From Synergistaceae bacterium (GTDB lineage Bacteria > Synergistota > Synergistia > Synergistales > Aminobacteriaceae), in the NCBI GenBank assembly GCA_018436785.1, contig JAHDKR010000131.1, forward strand, positions 1 to 58,711: 58,711 nt of DNA. Reading direction: 5' to 3'. Of the stretch, positions 15,915-24,742 are shown piece by piece. How positions within the stretch are numbered: the first letter of the stretch is position 1; the number at the start of each line of letters is the position of its first letter. The position numbers were made by a program, and so were the translations under genes. Under the pieces are notes generated by a model. That model had not been told where the DNA came from. It did no database searches and saw only the letters and a program-made list of their open reading frames with translations.

Positions 15915-17930
15915 ATGAATACGCTTCGGGGCAGGCTGATCGTAATATTTCTTCTGGTGTCACTCTCGGCGGTGGCCGTCGTGGGCCTGATCGCTGTAAA
16001 CAGATCGCAGACGGCGATTATCGGCGCGGCGTGGAAAGAAGGGAACGCGCTCGCTTCCGGTCTTTCCGAGAAGGTCAACGCCTATCTTCGCGAGCGGGCG
16101 ATGATTATCTCGACGCAGGCTGAACGGCATGTCGTCCGGTCGATGAACTGGGCGGAGCAGGAGTCGGGACTTGCGCCTTTGTATGATCAGTACGCTTTTG
16201 TGGACATCTTCGTCGCCGACGTTGACGGAAACGCTCGTTTCGTCCGGCGTGAGGTCGAGGGTGTCAATATCAAAGATAGGGAATATTTTATCCAAGCAGT
16301 CAAAGAGAAGAAAAACGTAATTTCCGAACCCGTGGTTAATCGCGTCACCGGGGCGCTCGTCTTCGTGTACGCATCCCCCATCATCCGGGACGGGAAGGTC
16401 CTTGGCGTGCTCGTGGCGTCGGAATCTTTGGAGTCGATCTCCAAGCACGTTACCTCTCTTGTCTGGGGAGAGAGCGGATACGCCTATCTCATCGACAAAT
16501 CCGGCGTGCTCTTGGCGCACCCTGCGGCCGATCTGCTGGGCAAACTCAGCTTGACGGTCGAGAGCGACCGGGTCGCCTCCGAGCTTGCGAACGGGATGCG
16601 CGACGGCCTTGCGGGCAGAGCGGGAAGGGTGGAGTATTTCTTCAACGGCAGAGACCAGATGAACGCTTACGCCCCAGTCCCTTATACCGGGTGGCTTGCC
16701 GCGGTGACCACGCCGACGCAGGAGTTTCTCGCGCCGGTGCGTGTCATCCGGAATGCGATCTGGATCGCGGTCGCGGTGATCGCGCTCCTCGTCGTGGCAA
16801 TCTCTCTCTGGGTGGCAAACAGCATCGCCAAGCCGGTGAAGATAGTGGCCGAGAAGATGGATGCCGTCTCCAAGGGCGACCTGACGTCGACGATCGAACT
16901 CAAAAGCGGGATGAAGGAGATCACCCTGCTTGTCGGCGCGGTGAATTCGATGATCACGCTCGTTTCGGGCTCGATCCGCGAGATTCTGGATACATCGAAG
17001 CAGGTTCTGGCCCGCGCCGAGGACCTGAGCGCGGCTGCGGAGGAGTCGACGGCCGCGATAGAGGAAGTGCTCGCCATCACCGAGAAGACGAGCGCGCAGA
17101 CGGAGAACGCGGCTGCGGCGGTCGAGGAGACGAATGCAGGCGTGGAGGAGGTCGCCTCTGGAGCGCAGGCCGCGGCGCAGGCGGCGTCCGAGGCGGGCGA
17201 AGGGGCCGCTTTGGTCTCCGATGCCGCGCAGAAGGGCGGCGACTCCGTCGAGGAGATGGCCGTCATGATCACGAAGACGGCGAAAGCGGGCGAGCAGGTC
17301 GGAAGCGCGGTCGAGAACCTGGCCGGAACGGTGAAGAACATCTCCGGCTTCGTCGCCACCATCACGCAGATCGCCGACCAGACGAACCTGCTGGCGCTGA
17401 ACGCCGCCATCGAGGCAGCGCGCGCCGGGGAAGCCGGGCGCGGATTCGCAGTCGTCGCCGAAGAGGTCCGCAAACTCGCGGAGGAGTCGAACCGGGCCGC
17501 AGGCGAGGTAGGCAAGTTGATCGGCGAGATCACCTCGCGGACGGAGAGCGCACTGAGGGACTCCGAAGGCTCGTCAAAGATTCTGAAGGAGCTTGTCGCG
17601 AAGGCTGCAGAAACGCGGGACGTGATCAACGACGTCGTGAAGCGGATGAACAACGTCACGGAAAACATCCAGACCATAGCGGCGACGGTGGAGGAGCAGT
17701 CGGCGAGCGCCGAGGAGATGACCGCGGGTATGGACAGCGTGTCGAAATCGAGCATCGAAATCGCCGAGCAGGTGGGCGGTGTGAACCGCTCGATGCAGGA
17801 GCAGAGCAAGGTCGTCGAGGCGATCGCGGCGGCTTCGGAGGAGCTTGTGAACATGGGCGAGGTGCTGCAGCAGGCGGTCGCGCGCTTCAAAGTAACGCAG
17901 GAGAGCAAAGGCCTGGCGCTGAAGAAGTAG
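15915..17930 (+). CDS. Methyl-accepting chemotaxis protein with a periplasmic dCache-type sensor
   Basis: 671 residues. Membrane helix 1 (about 8-28), a periplasmic dCache_1-like domain (about 35-280, with [20 protein letters not shown] and [16 protein letters not shown]), helix 2 (about 283-303), HAMP (about 305-360) and a long signalling coiled coil. The hairpin tip with [20 protein letters not shown] and [11 protein letters not shown] binds CheA/CheW. dCache receptors usually sense amino acids, organic acids or amines; the ligand here is unknown. There is no C-terminal CheR-binding pentapeptide. Start at 15915 has AAAAGGAGG. No chemotaxis core genes are nearby. Confidence 0.92.
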   Translation: MNTLRGRLIVIFLLVSLSAVAVVGLIAVNRSQTAIIGAAWKEGNALASGLSEKVNAYLRERAMIISTQAERHVVRSMNWAEQESGLAPLYDQYAFVDIFVADVDGNARFVRREVEGVNIKDREYFIQAVKEKKNVISEPVVNRVTGALVFVYASPIIRDGKVLGVLVASESLESISKHVTSLVWGESGYAYLIDKSGVLLAHPAADLLGKLSLTVESDRVASELANGMRDGLAGRAGRVEYFFNGRDQMNAYAPVPYTGWLAAVTTPTQEFLAPVRVIRNAIWIAVAVIALLVVAISLWVANSIAKPVKIVAEKMDAVSKGDLTSTIELKSGMKEITLLVGAVNSMITLVSGSIREILDTSKQVLARAEDLSAAAEESTAAIEEVLAITEKTSAQTENAAAAVEETNAGVEEVASGAQAAAQAASEAGEGAALVSDAAQKGGDSVEEMAVMITKTAKAGEQVGSAVENLAGTVKNISGFVATITQIADQTNLLALNAAIEAARAGEAGRGFAVVAEEVRKLAEESNRAAGEVGKLIGEITSRTESALRDSEGSSKILKELVAKAAETRDVINDVVKRMNNVTENIQTIAATVEEQSASAEEMTAGMDSVSKSSIEIAEQVGGVNRSMQEQSKVVEAIAAASEELVNMGEVLQQAVARFKVTQESKGLALKK

Positions 17931-18005
17931 CCGGAACGCCGCAGAGTGAAGAGCTGCGCCGCAACGATCATTTTCAGCCGCGAAACCCGATAGCTCGTTG
18001 GTTCC

Positions 18006-18043
18006 GCGAAGAGGGGCTCAGCATATGCGGAGCCCCTCTTCGC
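18006..18043. terminator. Perfect 13-bp hairpin between convergent genes
   Basis: GCGAAGAGGGGCT pairs exactly with AGCCCCTCTTCGC around a 12-base loop that itself contains GCATATGC. It lies between the chemoreceptor (+) and the SpoIIE phosphatase (-). There is no T run on either side, so it may act by structure or with Rho, for both directions. Confidence 0.6.
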
Positions 18044-18129
18044 AACGGGCGTCATTCGAGACGTCGCAACGATACGCGGCTCCCAGCGGCGATAGACGGA
18101 ACAACTGGCTGTCCGCGACTCTTTCCACG

Positions 18130-19311
18130 CTACACGAACGTCAGCTCGACCTCCTTCAGGTAGCGCTCCTCCAGCGTGCGGGCGATGGTGCGGACGATGT
18201 TCCGGCGCATCTCCAGCTCCACCGGAAGCGTGGGGTCCTGGTGCGCCTCGTTCACTCTCGTCCCCACGACGAAGCGGATACGGTCGCTCTCCTCCAGAAG
18301 CGCGGCGAGGCGCGATGCCGAGGTCTTCTCGCGGGTAATCTTCTTTCCTTCGAGAATCCTGGAGACCTCCGTCAGCGTGAGAATGCCCTCGGTGATCAGG
18401 TCGGCCCCCTCCATGGTCGAGATCGGGGGCAGGCCGCCGCGCGCGGTTGCAAGGTCGGTGACGAGCGGACGGCCCAGTTCGCGGGCGACGATCTCCGCGG
18501 TCGTGCCGCCGCAGACGGCTCGACGTCCGTCGAAAGTATCCAGCATCCGGGCGAACTCGGCGTCCCGCTTCTTCTCGAACGGCGGCCCTGAGAGCACGAG
18601 CAGCTTCCTCGGCGACCGGAAGTACATCACGGCGCAGGTGACGTCGTCCCCGGCCCGCTCGTGCGGCTCCCTGACGAGCGCTTCGGAGACGACCCGGCGC
18701 GACAGCTCCCGCGAGGAGATGCCCGGGCGCTCCCGGAGCGTGTCGAGGATGAAGGCGGCGCACTTCTCCTGCCCCCACCCCGTCGGGTTGGCCCACGATC
18801 CCATTCCGGCCTGCGTCACCCCGTCGGAGAAGAGAATGATCCGGTCTTCCGGGCGGGCGAAGAACTCGTTCACCGTAATCTTCCGGTCCTTCCAGCGGGA
18901 GGAGGCCATCTCCCGCTTTCCGGGGGCGAGGAGCCGTCCGTTCCGCACCAGCATGAAGGAGGGGTTGTCCATCTCGATCACCCTCGTCCAGCCGTGGAGC
19001 ACCGCGTCGACGATCGTGAAGGTGGCGTAGCTGATGCCGCGCTTCCGGCAGACGGGGAGCGCGTCCATCATCACCTCCGCCGAACGGAGGATCTCCATGT
19101 CCCCCTCCATGAAACGGAGCGCCATCGTCCCCGTCATCGACGAGAGAATGCTGGCCTTCACTCCGCTGCCCAGCCCGTCGGAGAGCACCGAGACCACTCT
19201 GTTCCGCCCCGGCAGCTTGCGGGAGAAGAAGCTGTCGCCGCAGACGTACTGTCCGGCTTTCTTCCGCTGGTCGAAATCGACGTCGAGAAAAAGAGGCTCT
19301 TCCTGTTTCAT
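18130..19311 (-). CDS. SpoIIE-type PP2C serine phosphatase of the sensory hydrogenase operon
   Basis: 393 residues, cytosolic. The first half is a SpoIIE/PP2C phosphatase: DGLGSG (metal-binding Asp), MDNPSFMLVRNG, LFSDGVTQAG and a late GDDVTCAV Asp. The second half has no catalytic motif I recognise, but a similar tail is usual in phosphatases encoded next to PAS-containing [FeFe] hydrogenases. It would dephosphorylate Ser/Thr on an unknown target, plausibly under control of the hydrogenase. ATG 19311 overlaps the hydrogenase stop by four bases. No dedicated anti-sigma or antagonist gene is nearby. Confidence 0.85.
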   Translation of the reverse strand: MKQEEPLFLDVDFDQRKKAGQYVCGDSFFSRKLPGRNRVVSVLSDGLGSGVKASILSSMTGTMALRFMEGDMEILRSAEVMMDALPVCRKRGISYATFTIVDAVLHGWTRVIEMDNPSFMLVRNGRLLAPGKREMASSRWKDRKITVNEFFARPEDRIILFSDGVTQAGMGSWANPTGWGQEKCAAFILDTLRERPGISSRELSRRVVSEALVREPHERAGDDVTCAVMYFRSPRKLLVLSGPPFEKKRDAEFARMLDTFDGRRAVCGGTTAEIVARELGRPLVTDLATARGGLPPISTMEGADLITEGILTLTEVSRILEGKKITREKTSASRLAALLEESDRIRFVVGTRVNEAHQDPTLPVELEMRRNIVRTIARTLEERYLKEVELTFV

Positions 19312-21023
19312 CGCGCGTCCTCCTGCGATACGTCCTCGTCCGATTCGGAATACCCCTCGGCGATTGAACGAAGCAGCATCTCCGTGTCCGCCATGTGCTC
19401 CCCCAGCCTGCACGCGATCTCCTGAACCGTGAGAATGTTCCGTTCGATGACCTCCGCGGCGCGCTGGGCGATCTTGTCGCGCTTCAGCTCTTTGTGGGTG
19501 ACGTCGAGCATCACGGCCCCGACGGTCTCGCCGGGCTCTATGGGGAAGAGCGTGATGTCCAGCAGCGTGTCGCCGGTGCGGTAGTGGTCGAGGTGGATGT
19601 CCTGCCCCTTTTCGAGCACGAGTTCGAAGAGGTGGGTGAAGGGCAGGATTCTGCCGAGGATGCACCCTTTCAGCCCCGGCTCGGCGCGGTAGACGAGCAT
19701 CGCGCTCTCGCCGAAGAGACGGGCGAAGCGCTCGTTGCACTCGACGATGTGCAGGCTTTTGTCCACGATCACGACGCCGGAGGGCATGGTCCGGAGAAGC
19801 GCGTTCGCCTTCTTCTGCGCCTGGTTCCGCATGTGGATGACGCACATCTCAGGCTCCGCCCGGCCAAGCGCCAGCGCGGCCGCGAGCTCCCGGCAGGAGG
19901 CGTAGCCGCACCCTCCGCAGTTCACCTCGTCCTCAGGGCGCGTCTTCCCGATGCGGCGAAGGGCTCCTTTCATGTCTTCCTCCCGCATCGCGGACCCCTC
20001 ATCCTCAAGAAAGATAGTGTGTCTGGGAGCGTTCGAGAGGTTTGCGTAGGCTTCGACGCGGTTGCGCCGGAGAAGCCCCGGCTCGTCCCACGTGCCGCCG
20101 GGTCCGTTGATGCACCCTCCAAGACAGGCGAAGCACTCCAGGAAGACGGGCGCTCCCAGCCCCTCCGGGGAGAGCCCCCGAAGGTAGCGGCGCAGGTTCT
20201 GCAGCCCCGAGACCGTGACGAAGCGCACCTTCTTGTCTACTCCGTTCGCACGGATCATGTCGCACATGCCCCCCTCGACAGGGTAGAGGAATCCGTCGCC
20301 GGTGGGCTCGGGGAAGAAGTGATCCTCCGGCCCCGGAACGCACTTCTCCGGCGCGACCGATTCGTCGTGCAGCCAGCGGCGCAGTTCCCGGAAGGTGAGC
20401 GCGGCGTCGATGGTCTTCACCGACCTGTCGGACTCGTCCTTGCGGGCGATGCAGGGGCCGATGAAGACGACGGCGCCTTCGGGATCCACGCGATCCTTGA
20501 AGATGCGGCAGTGGGCCTCGACCGGGGAGGGAACCGTGGAGAGGCTTCCCAGCAGCTCGGGGAGGTAGCGCTCCACGTACGACACCACGCTGGGACAGGT
20601 GGTGGAGAGAAAGAGCCCCGGCTCCGCCTCCGAGAGCGTCTTCGCAAGGGATTCGCAGACCTCGTGCGCGCCGAGCGCGGTCTCCCCCACTCCGGTGAAA
20701 CCGAGTTTCTTCAGCGCCGCCACGAGCGAGCCGGAGTCGAGACCGGGGAACTCGCAGGCCCACGTCGGCGCCATGGAGGCGTACACCCTGCGCCCCGAGG
20801 CGATCATCCGCTTCACGAAGGGGAGATCGAGCCTCGGCTTCACTGCCTGGAAGGGGCACACCTCCACGCATCGGCCGCAGGCGACGCAGAGTTCGGGAAT
20901 CACGGCCGCCTGCCCCCGCTCCACCCTGATCGCCTTCACCGGGCACTCGCGGATGCAGCGGTAGCACCCCTGGCACTCCTCCCCGAACGAAATGACGTCG
21001 GAACGGACAGTCGGCTCGTTCAT
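19308..21023 (-). CDS. hydS: Sensory [FeFe] hydrogenase with C-terminal PAS domain (HydS, group C type)
   Basis: 571 residues. Two 4Fe-4S clusters (Cys17/20/23/27 and 46/49/52/56), then an H-cluster domain with L1 TTCPSVV, L2 GPCIARKDES and L3 ECFACLGGC. A further Fe-S motif CGGCGYASC and a PAS domain (about residues 420-530) follow. L1 lacks the first Cys of the catalytic TSCCP motif, which carries protons in fast hydrogenases. This fits a slow, sensory enzyme. The family's role is taken to be sensing H2 or redox state and signalling through PAS. It lies between a ferredoxin-like gene and a phosphatase gene with 4-base overlaps. Maturases HydE/F/G are not in the window. Confidence 0.88.
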   Translation of the reverse strand: MNEPTVRSDVISFGEECQGCYRCIRECPVKAIRVERGQAAVIPELCVACGRCVEVCPFQAVKPRLDLPFVKRMIASGRRVYASMAPTWACEFPGLDSGSLVAALKKLGFTGVGETALGAHEVCESLAKTLSEAEPGLFLSTTCPSVVSYVERYLPELLGSLSTVPSPVEAHCRIFKDRVDPEGAVVFIGPCIARKDESDRSVKTIDAALTFRELRRWLHDESVAPEKCVPGPEDHFFPEPTGDGFLYPVEGGMCDMIRANGVDKKVRFVTVSGLQNLRRYLRGLSPEGLGAPVFLECFACLGGCINGPGGTWDEPGLLRRNRVEAYANLSNAPRHTIFLEDEGSAMREEDMKGALRRIGKTRPEDEVNCGGCGYASCRELAAALALGRAEPEMCVIHMRNQAQKKANALLRTMPSGVVIVDKSLHIVECNERFARLFGESAMLVYRAEPGLKGCILGRILPFTHLFELVLEKGQDIHLDHYRTGDTLLDITLFPIEPGETVGAVMLDVTHKELKRDKIAQRAAEVIERNILTVQEIACRLGEHMADTEMLLRSIAEGYSESDEDVSQEDAR

Positions 21024-21292
21024 TCTCCGTCGCCCCCTTCCGGAAACTCGCTTCGGAGGATCTCCACGACGCTCTCGGGGGTCACCCGTTCGTAACTATT
21101 GGACCCCACCTGCACGACGGGACCGCGCGAACACTTCTCCTCGCAGCGGCTCCCCTTCAGAAAGATCCGGGCGTGCAGCTTCCGCTCCTCTATGTATCTG
21201 CGCACTACTTCAAGCGTCTTCGCGTTTCCCCTGGCGAAGCACGAACTCCCCATGCAGAGGACTATTTCCTTCTTCTCTCCCGCACCGTTCAT
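21020..21292 (-). CDS. Thioredoxin-like [2Fe-2S] ferredoxin (NuoE/HydC-like)
   Basis: 90 residues with four Cys in the NuoE-type pattern: Cys13-x4-Cys18 and Cys50-x3-Cys54, the ligands of a single [2Fe-2S] cluster in a thioredoxin-like fold. It probably passes electrons to or from the hydrogenase encoded next, whose ATG overlaps its TGA. ATG 21292 is chosen because AGGAGG precedes it; an upstream in-frame ATG lacks one. It is the first gene of the operon, 34 bases after a strong promoter. Confidence 0.85.
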   Translation of the reverse strand: MNGAGEKKEIVLCMGSSCFARGNAKTLEVVRRYIEERKLHARIFLKGSRCEEKCSRGPVVQVGSNSYERVTPESVVEILRSEFPEGGDGE

Positions 21293-21325
21293 GACGGTCG
21301 CCTCCTCTAAGTGATCATCGCCCCT

Positions 21326-21354
21326 ATCATACAATAAAGTTATCAAATTCACAA
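21326..21354 (-). promoter_or_regulatory. Sigma-70-type promoter of the sensory hydrogenase operon
   Basis: On the minus strand TTGTGA (21354-21349), a 17-base spacer and TATGAT (21331-21326). Spacing is ideal and the -10 matches TATAAT at five of six positions. The ferredoxin start is 34 bases downstream. Confidence 0.7.
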
Positions 21355-21365
21355 ATAGGGCGCGC

Positions 21366-21392
21366 AAAAAAAGCCGGGAATCTTCCCGGCTT
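21366..21392 (-). terminator. Terminator of the YitT-family gene
   Basis: On the minus strand GCCGGGAA pairs perfectly with TTCCCGGC around a 2-base loop, followed by seven T (complement of A7 at 21366-21372). It lies 43 bases after the upstream gene's stop and separates it from the hydrogenase operon. Confidence 0.9.
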
Positions 21393-21434
21393 CGTAAGGC
21401 AGCATTCTTCCGGCGGTTCTTCCGCGCAGGAAGG

Positions 21435-22325
21435 CTAGAGGTTCTTCCAGTGCTTGAACCCCTCGCCCACCACCTCGGCGACGTCGGCCATGATGATGAA
21501 CGCGTTCGGGTCCACGGAGACGGTAAAGAGTTTCAGCTCCATCGCCTGCCGCCGGTTGAGCACCACCATGATCATCAGGCGCTCCGCAGCCGTGTAGGCT
21601 CCTTCGCCCCTGATAACCGTGGCTCCTTTCTCCATGTCCTCGACGATAAAGCGTTTGACCTCCTCCATCTTCGATGTGATGACGGTAACCTGCTTTCTCC
21701 GGTCGAAGGACTTGAGCACGCTGTCGATGGTGATGCTCTCCGCGTAGAGCAGCACGCCTCCCATGAGGAGCTGTTCGAGGTCCACGGCGAACCATGAAAG
21801 GAAGAGAATCGCAGTATTTATATAGAAGGAAAACATTCCCATGTCGACGCCCCAGCGCTTCTTCGCAACGGCGACGATGACGTCGGTTCCGCCGGTGGAG
21901 CCTCCGACGCGGAAGACCAGCCCCATGCCGATTCCGCTGCACACCCCGCCCAGCAGCGCAGCAAGGAGGGTGTTGGCCAGCACGGGGTAGTGGAAGAGTT
22001 CAAAAAAGGCGACGGCGAACGAGGAGAGTATCGAGACGTAGAGCGTCCAGAGGACAAAGCGCGCGGAGAGCGCCCTCCACCCCCAGCCCAGCAGCAGCAG
22101 GTTGCCGACGGCGAGCACCCACGCGGGGGAGACATCGAAGACGTACCGTGCGAGCAGAGCGATTCCTGCGAGGCCGGCGCCCGCGAAACGGTACGGAACG
22201 ATGAGGGCGATGATGGAGAAACTCATCAGCACCGCGCCAAGCGTTGCGTACCAGAAGGTGCTCCACTCCGCTTTGACTAGTTCGCCGAACTGCGTCAAGA
22301 GCTTTCGTATGTTCAAACGCTCCAT
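21435..22325 (-). CDS. YitT family membrane protein (DUF161 + DUF2179)
   Basis: 296 residues. Five or six membrane helices in the first two thirds, including FRVGGSTGGTDVIV, which is the conserved DUF161 motif, followed by a soluble DUF2179 domain (about 205-290). The family is widespread and its transport role is unproven. ATG 22325 has AAAGGAA upstream. It is followed by its own terminator and is probably monocistronic; the gap to the upstream oxidoreductase is 59 bases, so co-transcription is possible. Confidence 0.87.
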   Translation of the reverse strand: MERLNIRKLLTQFGELVKAEWSTFWYATLGAVLMSFSIIALIVPYRFAGAGLAGIALLARYVFDVSPAWVLAVGNLLLLGWGWRALSARFVLWTLYVSILSSFAVAFFELFHYPVLANTLLAALLGGVCSGIGMGLVFRVGGSTGGTDVIVAVAKKRWGVDMGMFSFYINTAILFLSWFAVDLEQLLMGGVLLYAESITIDSVLKSFDRRKQVTVITSKMEEVKRFIVEDMEKGATVIRGEGAYTAAERLMIMVVLNRRQAMELKLFTVSVDPNAFIIMADVAEVVGEGFKHWKNL

Positions 22326-22384
22326 GATTCATTCCTTTCAACTGCGAGAAATTGAGGGTACGCAAAAGGCTTTCATCGTTCGTC

Positions 22385-23521
22385 TCACGATTTTTCCTCG
22401 GAGGGACTCTGAAACTCCTTCACAATACGGCGGTCGATCCATCGCTTCAACAGAAGCGCGAAGCGACCTCTGGCGACGAACGGCTTCCTGACAAGCAGCC
22501 CCGTTCTTCCCAGATTCAGGATCGTGAGCGGCTCTTTCTTCGGAATAAACGGACGCATAGGCTCCCCTGAGAGGTACGCCAAAAGATTCGCGAAGAGCAC
22601 CCGCCCCTGCCGGAGGGCATGGGAAGCGGAACGCTCCAGCTCCATGGGCTGAAAGGCAACGCAGTCTCCTCCGCCGAACACTCCCTTCGCCGAAAGCGAC
22701 TGGAGGTACTCGTCGACAATCACGGCGCCCTCGTCGTCAACCTCAAGCCCTGATTCCGTCAGCACTTTCGACGGACGCGCGCCGGTTGCGACCACCAGAA
22801 AATCGGCGTCTCCGGTCGAACCGTCCGAGTAGACGAGCGTATCGCCGGATACGAGCGTGGTGCGCCGTTCCGAAACCTCGACCCCAATCGTCTGGAGCTC
22901 GGCCGCCACAAGCCGGCGCGCTTTCAGGGGGAAGTACGGCAGTAGCCCTGCCGCTCCCGTGGTGAGCGTGATACGGAGAGAGCGTCCGTGCCGCCTGCTC
23001 AATTCGTACACGTTTGCGGCCGCTTCGCATCCCGAGGGACCTCCTCCCGCGACAGCAAGGTGCGGCTTCGCACCGGGAGGCAAGGCAAGTATCCGCCGTC
23101 GCAGCTCGAGGAGCGAGGATATGGACCTCACGGCAAAGACGCGCCCCGGCGAGCCGCCGAGAAGAGCGGACGGAATTTCGCTGCCGATATTTAAAGAGAG
23201 CGCGTCAAAAAAAAGTTCCTCTCCGCTCTCCGTTCTCACACAGTGTTCCTGCGGATGTACGGAAGCGACCCTCCCCTCCAGGAAGCGCCCTCCCCCGCGC
23301 TCGACAAGGGCGCGCACATCTACGGTCAATTCCTTCATCCCATCGGAATCGCCAAGTACTTCAGGCCCCGTCCCAAAAAACCGGAGGGGCGCGGAAGAGA
23401 TCACAGTCACATCAATCCCGCCGCGGAGAAACCGTTCTATACGCGCGAAGCTGAAAAGGTGCGCGTGCCCGGCGCCTACAAGGAGCAGGCGTTTTCTTCT
23501 CCCCGGATCATTCGTCATCAT
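22385..23521 (-). CDS. FAD-dependent pyridine nucleotide-disulfide oxidoreductase (NDH-2/SelD-associated type)
   Basis: 378 residues. The N-terminal VGAGHAHLFSFARI is the variant FAD-binding loop of the NADH-dehydrogenase-like proteins often fused to or encoded beside SelD. A second nucleotide-binding loop AGGGPSGCEAA is near residue 150, and the FAD-closing motif GVFGGGDC near residue 290. No redox-active CxxxxC pair and no strong membrane anchor are evident, so it resembles type II NADH dehydrogenase more than disulfide reductases. ATG 23521 follows AGGAGG; a TTG two codons upstream is less likely. Electron acceptor and link to selenium are unknown, and selD is not in the window. Confidence 0.75.
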   Translation of the reverse strand: MMTNDPGRRKRLLLVGAGHAHLFSFARIERFLRGGIDVTVISSAPLRFFGTGPEVLGDSDGMKELTVDVRALVERGGGRFLEGRVASVHPQEHCVRTESGEELFFDALSLNIGSEIPSALLGGSPGRVFAVRSISSLLELRRRILALPPGAKPHLAVAGGGPSGCEAAANVYELSRRHGRSLRITLTTGAAGLLPYFPLKARRLVAAELQTIGVEVSERRTTLVSGDTLVYSDGSTGDADFLVVATGARPSKVLTESGLEVDDEGAVIVDEYLQSLSAKGVFGGGDCVAFQPMELERSASHALRQGRVLFANLLAYLSGEPMRPFIPKKEPLTILNLGRTGLLVRKPFVARGRFALLLKRWIDRRIVKEFQSPSEEKS

Positions 23522-23815
23522 GCGCAACCTCCTTTCCTGAACAGACTGGTTTCAAACCATGAAAAGCATTATAAACCATGAGAGCAGGCCGTATCTTCAG
23601 ACTTCTTGAGTTCTGCCGATGACTGTCTACTGGGAACGAAACCTTCTTGGCACGCAGGAGACACCCGGCACAAAGGGTGGGGTGCAGGCGGATCAAGGGC
23701 GCAGTCGACGTGAAATCGCGCTTTGAGGGAATAAAGGACGAACGGAAAGGGGTTTTTAATAGAAGGGAGCGTTCCAGGGCGAGGGAAAAACAGCTATGGA
23801 ACGCGCCCCTCGTAA
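23522..23815. other. Intergenic region upstream of the FAD oxidoreductase
   Basis: 294 bases. On the minus strand a TATAAT lies at 23573-23568 about 45 bases before the oxidoreductase start, with CATGGTTT repeated either side of it, but its -35 is weak. An 8-bp hairpin (GCGTTCCA/TGGAACGC, 23769-23804, 20-base loop) follows the DUF6868 stop and may end that transcript. A 62-codon minus-strand frame (23508-23696) has no similarity I recognise. The middle (23620-23720) could be structured RNA but fits no family I know. Confidence 0.35.
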
Positions 23816-24058
23816 TTAGCCGGCGATCAGAAGCGCGAGCCAGGGAACGAAATTGAAGACCAGTATCAGGATTTTGTAGATTCCCATAAAGAAGTACATC
23901 ACCGTGTTAAAAGCATCCCTGTCCAGCGTGAACCACTTGCGGTGAAAAGAATAGATCATGTCGCCGGCAAAAATGAATCCGAGAAAGAAGCCTCCAAGAA
24001 TAAAGAAATTAAAAATGGCGCACCAGAAAAAGAACCAACGCAGTGTACCGACATCCAT
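23816..24058 (-). CDS. Small two-helix membrane protein, DUF6868 family
   Basis: 80 residues. It begins MDVGTLRWFFFWCAIFNFF, has two hydrophobic segments (about 7-30 and 54-77) and ends KILILVFNFVPWLALLIAG. The pattern TLxxFFxWCxxxN ... YKxxIxVFNxVPxLAL is that of DUF6868, small inner-membrane proteins of unknown role. ATG 24058 follows GGGAGGG. The upstream glycosylase ends 93 bases before it, so the two may share a transcript. Confidence 0.7.
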   Translation of the reverse strand: MDVGTLRWFFFWCAIFNFFILGGFFLGFIFAGDMIYSFHRKWFTLDRDAFNTVMYFFMGIYKILILVFNFVPWLALLIAG

Positions 24059-24151
24059 TACAAACCCTCCCTTTGTTATGATCCATCGAATCAGGAGACC
24101 ACCTGCGGTCACGGAGGTACTCCCGGGAAGATTGATATGCTCACTCTCTCC

Positions 24152-24706
24152 TCAGCAATCGTTCCCCCGCTCATGGTACCCTTGACTGGCGTTTTCTTCA
24201 AGGACTCTCCCGAGGCGGCCCCACGCATCCTTCTTCTGCTCGAAGGTCATTCCTGCATGCGCGGGACTTGTAGAGGGGAGGCGGAGAAGTCGAATGGATC
24301 GGGCAGGTTCGGCAAGAGTCGGGAGTACTTCTCTGCGATAGACCGCCTCAGCCTTTCCGCCGTTGAAAAAAACAGTTCCTATAAGAGGATGCATGGCGAA
24401 AAAAGTCGCAAAATCGTTGGGAATGATACTGGACGGTTCGATACGTGAATCAAGGCTCCCGTCGCGAGCGCACGTCCCAAGGACGTCCCAGAGCGCTGTA
24501 CGTCGTTCTTTCAGCCGTTCAAGCCTCTCCGGATATGGCAACGAGCAGGGAATACCCAGTACGGACTCAAGAAGACGCCAGAAGGCATTTCGAGGGTGCG
24601 CATAGTACTGGTCGGCTTCAAGCGACGCTCTGCCGGGCATACTGCCGAGGATACAGATCACGGCGTCCGTCCGGGCGACCGGGGGAAAACTTGAAACTAC
24701 CGGCAC
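24152..24706 (-). CDS. DNA-deoxyinosine (hypoxanthine-DNA) glycosylase, UDG superfamily family 6
   Basis: 184 residues. LGSMPGRASLEADQYYAHPR is the hallmark motif of the HDG branch of uracil-DNA glycosylases, with the Asn of family-6 enzymes in the HPRNAFW segment. The C-terminal LPSTSPAHAG matches the second DNA-contact motif. It removes hypoxanthine formed by adenine deamination, starting base excision repair. The ORF begins MPVVSSFPPVARTDAVICIL with no upstream alternative that adds conserved sequence. Confidence 0.85.
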   Translation of the reverse strand: MPVVSSFPPVARTDAVICILGSMPGRASLEADQYYAHPRNAFWRLLESVLGIPCSLPYPERLERLKERRTALWDVLGTCARDGSLDSRIEPSSIIPNDFATFFAMHPLIGTVFFNGGKAEAVYRREVLPTLAEPARSIRLLRLPSTSPAHAGMTFEQKKDAWGRLGRVLEENASQGYHERGNDC

Positions 24707-24742
24707 AAAATAACCTTCCTCTCCTGAGGCGCTCCCGGCACG

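Noticed and set aside
23508..23696. 62-codon minus-strand ORF overlapping the FAD oxidoreductase start
   Set aside because: It overlaps the promoter-like TATAAT and ribosome-binding site of the oxidoreductase, and has no known relatives that I recognise.
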